DNA of 64,000 nucleotides, taken from Agelas oroides. Its lineage: Eukaryota > Porifera > Demospongiae > Agelasida > Agelasidae. The notes beneath the pieces are model-generated. The model had not been told where the DNA came from. It searched no databases and saw nothing but the letters and a program-made list of their open reading frames with translations. This document shows, piece by piece, positions 41,001 through 64,000 of the stretch. Both the position numbers and the translations under genes were made by a program. How positions within the stretch are numbered: position 1 is the first letter of the stretch; each line of letters begins with the position of its first letter. Location: positions 250,881-314,880 of the forward strand of contig OX422195.1 in NCBI GenBank assembly GCA_949130485.1, in the 5' to 3' direction.

Positions 41001-44000
41001 GTGGAGAGAGGGAGGGTGGAGAGAGGGAGGGTGGAGAGAGGGAGGGTGGAGAGAGGGAGGGAGAAAAGGATAAATGGCAGTAGGGAGGGGGTTTCATGTG
41101 CATGCTTAGCCTAGAACTTTCAACATTCTACTTCACTACCCTCTCTCCCACTCTTCCCTCCTCCTCACCCGTGCAATAGATGGCCCACAGCTGTGAGCTC
41201 ATTTTCCTCCAGAGTAGTACCATGGCAACAACGGCCATGGCCAGCCCCCACAGCACCAGCTGCACCATGCTCAGGGGGAGAGACAGGAAGGAAAAATAGT
41301 GGCTACAGCACAGTCAAGGAAGAAATTGAAGAGTACACATGTAGCCCTGAACCCAGGGCCCCGCCCAACTTTTTGTCACTTGCAGTATACAACAGAAAGC
41401 TGAGGAGGGACCTTGTGATCAAAGTTTAATTGACCCTACATGAAAACGCAGCCTGTTAAGGATACGAGATTGACCAGGGTAGCAGCGTGAATGCAGCAGT
41501 GTAGAGCAGTGCTAGGGCTATGGAGAGGGTAATGGTGGAGTGGGAGGAGGGGGCATGTTCGATGGCAGATACCAGCCCCAGCTGAGTGTAGAGGGTTGGG
41601 ATGAGAAGGAGGGGGAGGAAGGAAGGGCGGGAAGTGTAGACCAGCATGGAGAACAGAGCCTGCAGAGTATGAAAAGAGAATCACAACTGCGGTCACCCCA
41701 TTCCATTCCAAAAGACTTCATTCTATTCCAGCAGACCACATTCCATTCCAATTAACTCCATTCCAGTAAATTCCATTCCATTCCAGCAGATGAGAAAGAT
41801 TACTTACAAGTACAATTACTCCTGATATCCAGCGGATGATCTGTACCGGTCTTGGACCAAGACCTGGAAGAATGAGGGCCATAGCTTATGAGTGCTACAA
41901 ATGTTCATAAGCTCATGCTGTGATTGTAGGATGTATGATGTGTGCATGTGTACATACCCATCCAGTGGAAGAGGCCTTGTGCTTCCAACAGCGTCAACAG
42001 AAATGGAGGACCAACGACAAAGAGTCCCAGAGTCTGTGGGAGAATAAAAATACCATATAAGGGCATACACAAGGGCGTATGAGTGAAACAAAGTCATCGA
42101 TCAAGAAAGCCTAACAGGGTAGTCTATCGAGCTAGAGGTGAACCATGTATCTTCCCAGAGAGGCCACACACGTACCATCATACTGTGTAGTGAAGGGGTG
42201 TAGTTAATGGCCACGTAGAGCAAGGCAGGTACACACAACTCAAGCACAATGTAGATCCACGCCACGGCTCTGTGCTGGATCAGCCCTGAGCAGCAGGGGA
42301 CATTCACAACTCTTGACATCAATACATCCCCCCAAAACAGCATAAGATCAAGGGTGCATCAACTCATCATCCAATGGCCCAATAAAGCCCTTGACAAGTT
42401 GTACAATATCTCAAGAATGTGCAAAGTTAGACAGGCTGCGAACAACAATAGCCTCGTCCCCAGGCCCCTCTGTCAGGGGGGAGGGGCTGTGAACAGCGAT
42501 AGTGTGTACAGTGGACATGGATCTCTGATTGCGATCTCACCGGTGTTGGTGGGTGTTTGGGGTTTGGCGAAGGAGGACTGGAGGGGAGTCACGTATAGAC
42601 TGATAGCTACCAGGCTGGGGATAGAAAGACAAGCACTTAGCCACTCAAACACCATCACTCTCACCACTCAAACACCATCATCCTCACCACTCACACACCA
42701 TCATCCTCACCACTTAAACACCATCACCCCCACTACTCACATACCATCATCCTCACCACTCACACACCATCATCCTCACCACTCACATACCATCACCCTC
42801 ACTACTCACACACCATCATCCTCACCACTCACACCATCACTCTCATCATCCTCACCACTCACACACCACCATCCTCACCACTTAACACCATCACCCTCCA
42901 TCCCCTCACAACTCACCCAGCAATGCAAACAGCGTAGGGGAGCACACTCCCAAACAGCATCCCACATATCCATGTTACCATGGTAACAGAGAGTGCAGGG
43001 TACAAATAAAACATTAGTCGCTCTACAAGCTGTGTATATGTGTGTGTGGGGGGAGGGGGGGAGGGGGGGAGGAAGGGGTGAGGGGGAAGGCAACTCTAGT
43101 TTTGTGAGGTTGTGTGAGGGATGGTGGTAGTGGCGGGAAATTTGTTATAAATTGTCTCACAATAATGAATCTTGGGTCCTGATTTCTGAATTCTTCATTT
43201 TGCAACCACCACCAGATACCTGTAAATAGAGAAAGTTTACGCAGTGTATTGAAGTCAAGCGAGTGTCCCTCTCTGCACTTACTGGACAAAGCGATGAACA
43301 CATGAAACAGCATGAACAGGGGGAGATTGAGAACTGACCGCCTGGTGGTAGAGTGGTAAGTGGGTATAGAAATTCATAAAACAGCAGTTGGCCTCAATGT
43401 ATGAGGTTAGCTAGCCTCGTTCCCAGGCCCGAAGAGGAGGAGGAGAAGGCCTGGGAACGAGGCTAGAGGTTAGCCAACCATATCAGTGGCACCATGCAGT
43501 ATACGTTCAGGACCTCCAGCACAAAGCTGAGGGCTATGGTGAATGCCATGGCACTGCAGAGAGGAAGAGGGTGTGAAGTAACTTGAGGATGAGAGACCAG
43601 TGTGGGGAAACATACGGCCACTTGAGTCCCATTGATCTCGTGATCAGAGCCACCAGAATACCTATTATAGTCACTCCCACCATACTAGCAAACGTGTGTG
43701 CATATGTAGGGAGGATGATACTTATATTGTTGGCTTTCACAAGAGCGCATAAGAACGGGCGGCTAGAGTAAGAGCGTGTAACTACGTAAAATTCGAAACC
43801 GGTCGGAATTTACCACCAGTACTAAAAATAGTAACACGCCCTGCGCATGCTGCGTTGACATAAGCCATTATGCATTGTTGCTAAGCACGCATGTGACCGT
43901 GTGTTCTATTTATAGTACAGTTCAATAATTTTGCCCGGACTATGGGCTTCTATTGGAGTTACACGCTCTTACTCTAGCCGCCCGTTCTTATGCGCTCTTG

Positions 44001-44750
44001 CTTTCATTGTGTCTGAAAATAAGGTCTAGGAAAGTAAATAGAGTAGGTCTGTGAGTGAGGTCTGTGGTGGTCAGCGACTCACAGTTTCCCAGTGACAGTG
44101 CTAACAAGCAGGGCTCCAGGAAGAAACCCCACCCACATCCGGAGGTTGTAACGAAAGGGTCCATCCTCATACCACACTGGGATCTTCCTCAGAGCTTGTG
44201 GCATCAGGTGGTGCTCGGAGGGGAACGAAGCCTGCACGTGGGCCTAGGGAGGAAGGAAGCGGGAGGGAGGAGGAAGCGGGAGGGAGAGAGTTCAAGGGCT
44301 GATTTTGACAGTTGCAGTAGCCTCGTTCCCAGGGCCCCTCCGGCCTGGGAATGAGGCTAGCACACTAGGTGGTGGTATCACTAGCCACACCCCATTTCTG
44401 CAAAGAGTCGTGTAGCCAGCAAGTCTGATTAGGTTCAGCCATCAAAGGTGCCGCCATGTCTATTCATTATGCACCCCTCGTCTCGCAAAGTCAGACTCCC
44501 ACACAAAATGCGAGAATCTGGCTTTGCGAGACGAATGCACCTCTTGTAGGGGTAAACACATTACTAGGAATCCTCCACAGCTGACAGGAGTCTCAAGTAT
44601 GCGGATGATGAGCTCAGATGATGATTGTAAAGTCTCAATCTGGCTGATGTAACTCAAGAGTAACACAACCCCTTGCAGCTAACTCCTGCATACCTGCTGT
44701 CCCGCGCCAGCTTGCTGTTGTGCAGTTGCAGCACTCGCTCTCTGTGACAT
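37750..44750 (-). CDS. Large polytopic membrane protein (about 25 helices), family not recognised
   Basis: Twenty-four exons (minus order): 44750-44694, 44243-44083, 43684-43616, 43553-43479, 43341-43283, 43219-43161, 43029-42917, 42614-42541, 42285-42176, 42033-41958, 41863-41808, 41659-41466, 41269-41169, 40975-40879, 40797-40590, 40402-40288, 39964-39810, 39593-39508, 39370-39232, 39117-38993, 38907-38831, 38724-38633, 38313-38127, 37991-37750. 2727 nt, 908 residues, every junction in phase. After a soluble N-terminal 60 residues (IPVWYEDGPFRYNLRMW), the protein is almost continuous hydrophobic helices to the end, roughly 25, with short loops and two longer polar loops (WLQNEEFRNQDPRF near residue 150; AEGGGGDIPPLLDD near 610). 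No catalytic or transporter signature I know is visible. The fit of 24 exons argues strongly that it is real. Boundaries of the exon 38907-38831 are the weakest. It could be a transporter or a scaffold of the ER/endosome. Confidence 0.82.
39965..40245. repeat. Purine tract (sense-strand pyrimidine) at membrane-gene acceptor
   Basis: About 280 bp of gagaggga(a)gga repeats; on the minus (sense) strand it is an uninterrupted CT tract ending at the acceptor of the exon starting at 39964. Confidence 0.95.
40980..41062. repeat. 15-bp purine minisatellite at membrane-gene acceptor
   Basis: Five units of gagagagggagggtg, again a sense-strand pyrimidine tract beside an acceptor (exon start 40975). 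Confidence 0.9.
42650..42905. repeat. Minisatellite 'accactcacacaccatcatcctc'
   Basis: About eleven degenerate 20-23 bp units in the intron between exons 43029-42917 and 42614-42541 of the membrane gene. Confidence 0.85.
43411..43466. repeat. Foldback element, near-perfect hairpin
   Basis: ctagcctcgttcccaggcc, a short purine loop, then ggcctgggaacgaggctag. The cleanest copy of the family: 19-nt arms around an 18-nt loop. Confidence 0.9.
43741..43999. mobile_element. 259-bp MITE with 43-bp perfect terminal inverted repeats
   Basis: Bases 43741-43783 and 43957-43999 are perfect reverse complements (ends aagagcgcataagaacgggc / gcccgttcttatgcgctctt). Flanks are gctttcac (43733-43740) and gctttcat (44000-44007), an 8-bp target-site duplication with one change, as hAT-type elements produce. 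No ORF. It lies in intron 2 of the multi-helix membrane gene. Confidence 0.92.
44477..44534. repeat. Short palindrome 'ctcgtctcgcaaagtcaga'
   Basis: Left arm 44477-44495 and right arm 44517-44534 (tctggctttgcgagacga) are near-perfect inverse copies around a 21-bp loop. The sequence tcttgtgaagtcagactctcacac at about 55850 resembles part of it. Confidence 0.7.
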
Positions 44751-45250
44751 GCTCAAGTTGCCCAATTTCCGGAGTGGGACGGAACGATTACGTTAATTTC
44801 CGGGACAATTACGGTTTACGGAACTTAGCACACGTGTATATAGCCAGGATTTCCATTAACGACAGTACGTTAGCATCCGTATGCAATACAGTGATTTATA
44901 TGGTTAGGGTGTGGTTAGGGTTGGGTTAGGGCTGGTATAAATACAGTATAACATACGGATGCTAACGTACTGTCGTTAACGGCTTGTTGTGAAGTTGAAG
45001 AGTGAAAAATGTGGTCGTCTTACAGAGCCAGGCTCTCAGTCTCTCAGTCTGTGAGACTAAAAATGTGGAAGGCCTGGTATAACAAAGCTATAAGTCTTTA
45101 TGCCCAGACAGCTGGGTTTGAAAGCTTCAAATAATGTAACCATGCATGCTTTCAGCTCATGCATAAAAGAATTTGGTTAAAAAAATAAAATAAAGTGGCA
45201 ATGTATTCTGGTTGTGACAAAAATGAATGATTTACTGCCAGCTACTTTGT
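44751..45250. other. Intergenic region with inverted-repeat element
   Basis: Promoter side of the multi-helix membrane gene and 3' side of SLC38A10. Contains the 44853-44982 element. No gene seen. Confidence 0.55.
44853..44982. mobile_element. 130-bp inverted-repeat element with telomere-like loop
   Basis: 31-bp arms (44853-44883 and 44952-44982) match as reverse complements with one mismatch. The loop contains ggttagggtgtggttagg and gttgggttagggctgg, that is, four TTAGGG-like motifs on the plus strand. Confidence 0.85.
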
Positions 45251-48200
45251 TCAAGTCTCTTCTTTGATGATATTCTTCAATTCTCTTGACGGTCTTCTTC
45301 CCTCTTCTCTTCCTAGACTGGCAGTAGCTGTGGCAGAATCTTTGTGTTGGTTAGTCTCCCCCTCAACCATACTCACATTTCCTGCGTTTGTTTTTGTAGC
45401 CAGGACTTCTTCGTTCTCAGCTGCTTCTGATTTCTGCTTCACGGTCTCAGGCTGTAAATTCTTTGCCGCTTCTTTATGCTCAGCAGCATCTTGTGAGGTG
45501 TTTTTCGGCAATACCGCCGCTTGCATCTCATCTGTCTGCCTGGGTGAATTTTCTCTGGGATTGCTATTCACCTTATGATCACCACGGACATCTGGCTCTT
45601 TCCTATCACCAACTCCAGGTTCTTCCTGCACTTTCCCCTCCACGTCCCTAACCTCCCTTTTAGCTTTATGGTCTTGTGTTAGAACACTACTAGTTGGAAC
45701 AGCATTCGCATCTTGAGGATTGTTTGTATTTGGACTTTGTAACTTGTCACTGATGTCAGCTGTGTGCTCTTCATTTGTGGCTTGCTTCAGTTGGAGAGTT
45801 TGGGGGACTTTGTTTCCTGGGGGATTTTGTTGTGGATTAAGCGGTTCAAGTTTTTCTGCTGGTACCTCCTGCTGCTGTGGTTGTTGCTGGTCTTTCACTG
45901 GAGCCAGACTTCTGTCTCCACCATTATTCACAGTCTGCTTGTGATCACCCACAGTCTGTTGCTGATCACCCACAGTCTGCTGCTGATCACCCACAGTCTG
46001 ATGCTGATCACCCACAGTCTGATGCTGATCACCCACAGTCTGATGTTGATCACCCACAGTCTGATGCTGATCACTGTGACCTTGTTCCTGTTGTCCAGCC
46101 CCTGGTAAAGGGGTCTGTTGCTCCTGATGCTGCTGTTGCTCCATGCCTTTCTGCCACTCTTTCAGTTGCCTGTTCTCACCCTCCACCTTCTCTAGTCGCT
46201 CATGCAGTGCATTCACCTGCTGCTGGATATTTTGATGCACTTCATTACCTTTCTCCTCCCCTCCTCCTCTTTCCTTGCTGTCCAATTTCTCCCCTTTACC
46301 ACCTTCAACCCCTGCATTTTCTCGTCCTTTATCCCCCGCCTTCTCTCCTCCTTCCTTCTCTCTGCCTCCATCATGCTTATCAGGGGCTTGGGGGTGTGGC
46401 AGCTCACGTCTCTTCTCTCCTGTCTCATCTACTTTACCTCCAGGTTCCTCAACCTGCTTCTTCACACCAGGGACAACATTAGCCAACGAAGGTAGCTCTG
46501 CCACACCCTGCTTTGAGTCATGGGAGGGCTTGGGTTTGGGTCCGGGTCCTGCTTCCACCTCTCCTCCTTCTGACTGTGTTCCCAGGACCACGATTGTACT
46601 TAGCAAGAACACACATACTCCAAGCACCAACACAACCTGAACAAGCCAGAATCAAAAAGATAAACACAACTGCAAGTTATGGAGCTAGTACGACAAACAT
46701 TGATACCACCAATTTACTGGTTTAGTAAGTGTTCCCTTGCAGTTTAGTAGCTGATGGATCCTCACAGCCTGTATTGATAACAGACACTAAGACCCTCACA
46801 GTGGATCCTCACAGCCTGTATTGATAACAGACACTAAGACCCTCACAGTGGATCCTCACAGCCTGTATTGATAACAGACACTAAGACCCTCACAGTGGAT
46901 CCTCACAGCCTGTATTGATAACAGACACTAAGACCCTCACAGTGGATCCTCACAGCCTGTATTGATAACAGACACTAAGACCCTCACAGTGGATCCTCAC
47001 AGCCTGTATTGATAACAGACACTAAGACCCTCACAGTGCTCATCTGTTTTGACATTTGCACAGAGTATTAAACCAGGCTAGTCAAGAAAACCTCATAAAC
47101 TGCAAAGAATGGCACAAGACCAGGTCGTTCAACAGCTGAACAAGACATTCCCTCAAGTTCTCACCCTTGCTCGATTGCGGTACTCAGCATTGGGTCTGGC
47201 CATGTAGAGGAAGATAGAGGAGGGAAAGATGTAGCAAATAAGAGATCCCATTGTGGCCCCCGTCAGTGCCAGCACTGTCTCCACTACATGTGCAGAAATA
47301 TACAATGGCCAATGAAGTTACCACATCACCCAACAGGCTACTTGTATATGCAAACACTGTGTGATGGACTCTCATTGCTGTTAGATACGGCTGCTTGCTA
47401 TGGTTTAATCTGTGTGGCATGGTGGCACTCAGTTCTCCTAAGTGTGCTCATACATTCTTACCACTATGTAGTGAATGTGAGCTGCAATATGTGGGTATAG
47501 TGTCCCAAACTGACCGTGGGGGATGAGTATGGCAATGGTGAGGGTAGTGGCAATGATGGCAGCAGTGATACAAAGGAAGCGTCTCTGAGGAATGGGCTCT
47601 GCCACATGCAGCTCAGGATCCATTGAAGACTGAGAGGGAGAGAGAGAGAGGGAGAGAGAGAGGAGGAGAGAGGGAGAGAGAGAGGAGGGGGGGAGGGGGG
47701 GCAAAGGCTGATAACATTGTCTCAAACTATTACTTCCTCCACTTAACAAAAAGTTAATCTGTGCATTTCATATGACTCATGCTGTTTTGTGTTTCGTATA
47801 ACCTTTGAGAAGAAGAGGGAGTTGATACTGACTCGGCAGGGAAAGATCATCAGAGGGAAGCTAACCACGACAGAGATGGCAAAAGCTAAGGAGGAGGGAG
47901 AAATGGATGCAGTATAGGAAGGTAGAAGGAGGAGAGAGAGAGAGGGACGGATGGAAGCAATTATGGAGGAGGAAGAGGGGGAACACAGTGCTCCTTCATG
48001 ACAAAGACTGGACATAACATCAGCTCACCAAAACGAGTGCATTGTGAGATGAAATTCATAGCAAAGTTGGACAAAATATCTCCCTTCACACCATCAGTGT
48101 AGAAAGTCACATACCCAAATAAGGCAACCTAGGAGGACAGAGACGGCAGGGTGATCTCTAAGCCTTATGTAGTGGACTCACCTAACAAAGCGTCCTACCA

Positions 48201-49962
48201 TTCCATAACCAATGCCAACCATGCCAATGGCCCCATTGATGACAGTGGACATCAAACGAGGAGTGACATCGGGGAGGGCACCGTAGATCACAAACAATTG
48301 CCTGTATGGTAGAGAGTTCCAAGGAGATAATGGCTCTACACACAGGCCTCTTGGAGGAGAAAGCCTTTCTCCTTCTTGGAAACAATGCTAGAGAGATCAT
48401 GGTTGAAGAAGAGGGAGGTGGGGACTTTTTTCAACCAGGATCATCCCCTACCACCAGCACATTGACACAAAAAGAGGTGAGGTTTGCAGCATGGTGTGGC
48501 TGCTGTGTTTAGCTACACACATACGCGTGGCATGCAAACGCGAGGGAGAAGATGGGAAGACATTTCATCATTCCTTGCCATCTCCACCAGTTGACTTCTG
48601 ACCACGAAGACCATTGTGTGAAGTTGGTGAGAGAGAGAATAACCAACTGTGTGTGTGTGTGTGTGTGTGTGAAGGGGTTAAGCACGCATGACACATAGTT
48701 CCAAGACCTCATCTAGTGTGGATATCGCTTCCAGTATGACTGTGTGTAATACTGAAAGTGATCCGCACTGGGGTTGGGTCTGGGACGGAGAGACTAGCAT
48801 AACTTCCAGCAAGGCGAGGCACAGACGGAAGGCTCTACACAAAGTGAAGCTGTACATACTTGCACGATGAGGGTGCAGTAGAAGACGAGGGAGCAGACGC
48901 TGATGTTGCTGAGACTGTTTATGTTCCTGAGGAGGGAGAGGGGGAATGCCACCAGCAAGGCCAACAGCAGCAACACCACCGCACGGAGGACACTCGGAGA
49001 CTACCAAAGGAAGATGAAACAGTGTCCTCTCAATGTCAGTGTCCTCAAATATTGTGGGAGGCATTCTGTAGGTTACTTGCTTACCCACTGTAGTCCTGTT
49101 GCCTGGGCAACAATGGGTGGGGCCAGATCACCAATAATGACAAAGAATGCTACGCATGTGCCTATATTCAGTCCAATTACACTGTGCATGTGTGTGTGTG
49201 TGTGTGTAAGTGGGGAATGAAGTACAGTAGAGTATGGCAGAGGATGATAGAGCAAAGGAGCATGTACCTTAATTCAACACTCAGTTTCCCAACATTGCCA
49301 AACACTGCCAGTGCTGTTATAGAAGAGAAAATCAACTCAACTCAAAATGAGCTCGATTATAGGCCAAAGAGGAACATGCAGGCACATGAACCATGAAACA
49401 GATTGTAGGACACACACTTACCGAGGGACTCAAACGAGTATTTGGACTTCACGTGTGCTGCTTTCAATACCATCTTACAGGACCAGATAGTCAGTGTGGC
49501 ACTAACGAAGAGGAGCAACCCCCCTAATAGTATTCCACACTGAAGTGTGTGAGGGGGAGAGAACGGTTTACTTTACAGGACAGGGTCATAGCACATGCAG
49601 CGGTTTGGCCACTACATTTTTTTTACTGTGAACCTTTTAATGCTTAAAGGCTGCTGTGTGCCTACGTGCTGTGTGCTTATGCATGTGACTTTGGCCGCAC
49701 CACCTTTAAACAGCGTGCTATGGCCCTGCTTTAAAAATAATTATCACAGCTTATGAAGTATGTTTCATTGTGGCACTACAGCACTACTGTAGCTGGACAT
49801 GCTTTTTTAATGGTCTATTTAACACACTGCAGCTGCTTGTACCTGGTTACCCAGGTTATACACAAGTACCTCCTTGAAGCAGTAGGGCATGGCCAGGATG
49901 GAGACACCCACGATGCTGTTGCCCAGGTTTATCATTGGGCGAATGGCTGATGGTCCCTTCAT
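45251..49962 (-). CDS. SLC38A10: SLC38A10-like amino-acid transporter with long C-terminal tail
   Basis: Twelve exons (minus order): 49962-49870, 49539-49422, 49313-49268, 49181-49085, 49000-48860, 48646-48525, 48301-48199, 48128-48029, 47885-47803, 47629-47515, 47283-47165, 46636-45251. 2523 nt, 840 residues, phases consistent. An 11-helix AA-transporter fold occupies about residues 10-405: N-L-G-N-S-I-V-G-V-S-I-L-A-M-P-Y-C-F-K-E in TM1, F-F-V-I-I-G-D-L, C-L-P-I-F-S-L-A-F-A-C-H-A, F-P-L-M-I-F-P-C-R, and V-E-T-V-L-A-L-T-G-A-T-M-G-S-L-I-C close to the human SLC38A10 sequence. The last exon encodes TM11 and a 430-residue hydrophilic, probably disordered tail, also a feature of SLC38A10. The tail holds seven tandem G-D-Q-H-Q-T-V-like heptapeptides and a coiled coil (HERLEKVEGENRQLKEW). 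Family role: neutral amino-acid transport/sensing in ER/Golgi. Start is the first ATG after the last upstream acceptor-like site; a 5' exon is not excluded. Confidence 0.93.
45930..46075 (-). repeat. 21-bp coding repeat (heptapeptide GDQHQTV)
   Basis: Seven 21-bp units inside the last SLC38A10 exon encode G-D-Q-(H/Q)-Q-T-V. The in-frame length and the absence of stops suggest selection or tolerance for copy-number change. Confidence 0.95.
46752..47038. repeat. 47-bp minisatellite in SLC38A10 intron
   Basis: Six virtually identical 47-bp units (core cctcacagcctgtattgata), indicating recent expansion. Confidence 0.95.
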
Positions 49963-50222
49963 TGTGCTCAAGGCAACTGCTGCACAGTACAAACATACAA
50001 ACAAAAGATGAAAAGGGGGCGTGGCATTAATAAGTATTAATAACCGTGAAAATGTTAATCGCACGTGACTTTATCAACGACGATGTGGTTTAACTTGTAA
50101 ACTTTTAAGCTTTTTCCACTCTTTGAAGATCATCTATTTTTACAGTTTAATTTCTGTCAGCCTCGAGAGGATACGATCCGCCATACCCGCTCCCGGGAAG
50201 CGAAAAGGGTGCGAGGAAGAAG
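49963..50222. promoter_or_regulatory. Divergent promoter, SLC38A10 and coiled-coil gene
   Basis: 260 bp between the two start codons. Contains one CACGTG E-box (50062-50067, context cgCACGTGac). No TATA box. Confidence 0.5.

Positions 50223-64000
<13,778 letters not shown>

Noticed and set aside
41456-41466. Apparent stop of the membrane protein after W-S-I-S-Y-P
   Set aside because: A GTATCC donor after 41466 joins in phase to 41269, and twelve more membrane exons follow, so the gene continues to 37750.
43616-43740. Extending the membrane-protein exon upstream to include M-K-A-N-N-I-S...
   Set aside because: The phase from the preceding exon fits only the acceptor at 43685; the upstream frame runs into the MITE.
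44853-44982. True telomere or chromosome end
   Set aside because: Only four TTAGGG-like motifs, inside an inverted repeat, with genes continuing on both sides.

Overview
The window is eukaryotic nuclear DNA, almost certainly from an animal and probably an early-branching invertebrate such as a sponge. That phylum guess is inference; no rRNA or mitochondrial marker is present. The evidence is intron-dense genes (8 to 31 small exons, GT-AG introns, often under 300 nt), tight packing, abundant microsatellites and minisatellites, and animal families: Unkempt, Ecdysoneless, an ATF4-like bZIP, VPS35L, a Delphilin-type formin, G-alpha, a Kelch-like protein and SLC38A10. I read exon-intron structures by hand, requiring splice consensus and reading-phase continuity. 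Nine of the ten gene models close from a start (start codon plus all exons) to a stop or to the window edge without a frame break.

Layout: (+) Unkempt-like C-terminus, 1-3278. (-) Ecdysoneless, 3839-8006. (+) ATF4-like bZIP, 8523-9444, with a uORF leader. (-) VPS35L, 9737-18231. (+) a small SH2-plus-membrane-anchor protein, 18384-20527. (+) Delphilin-like formin, 21066-28912. (-) G-protein alpha subunit, 29500-34435. (+) intronless Kelch-like protein, 35106-36827. (-) a roughly 25-helix membrane protein I cannot name, 37750-44750. (-) SLC38A10-like transporter, 45251-49962. (+) a long coiled-coil protein, 50223 to the right edge. Neighbours are mostly convergent (gaps 290-920 bp) or divergent (gaps 150-670 bp), so several promoters are probably bidirectional.

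The genes do not form one pathway. They are unrelated conserved housekeeping and signalling genes, with two lineage-looking ones (SH2-membrane protein, multi-helix protein). The strongest results are: (1) the ATF4-like gene has a three-codon uORF followed by an uORF overlapping the main start out of frame, the architecture that makes vertebrate ATF4 stress-inducible, plus a CARE-type site upstream; (2) a membrane-anchored SH2 protein whose phosphotyrosine-binding arginine is replaced by tyrosine; (3) simple repeats that sit directly on splice sites and respect strand: pyrimidine or CA tracts against acceptors, GT tracts on donors; (4) a foldback repeat family and a minisatellite apparently grown from its arm; (5) an intronic 51-bp repeat that duplicates a real splice donor.
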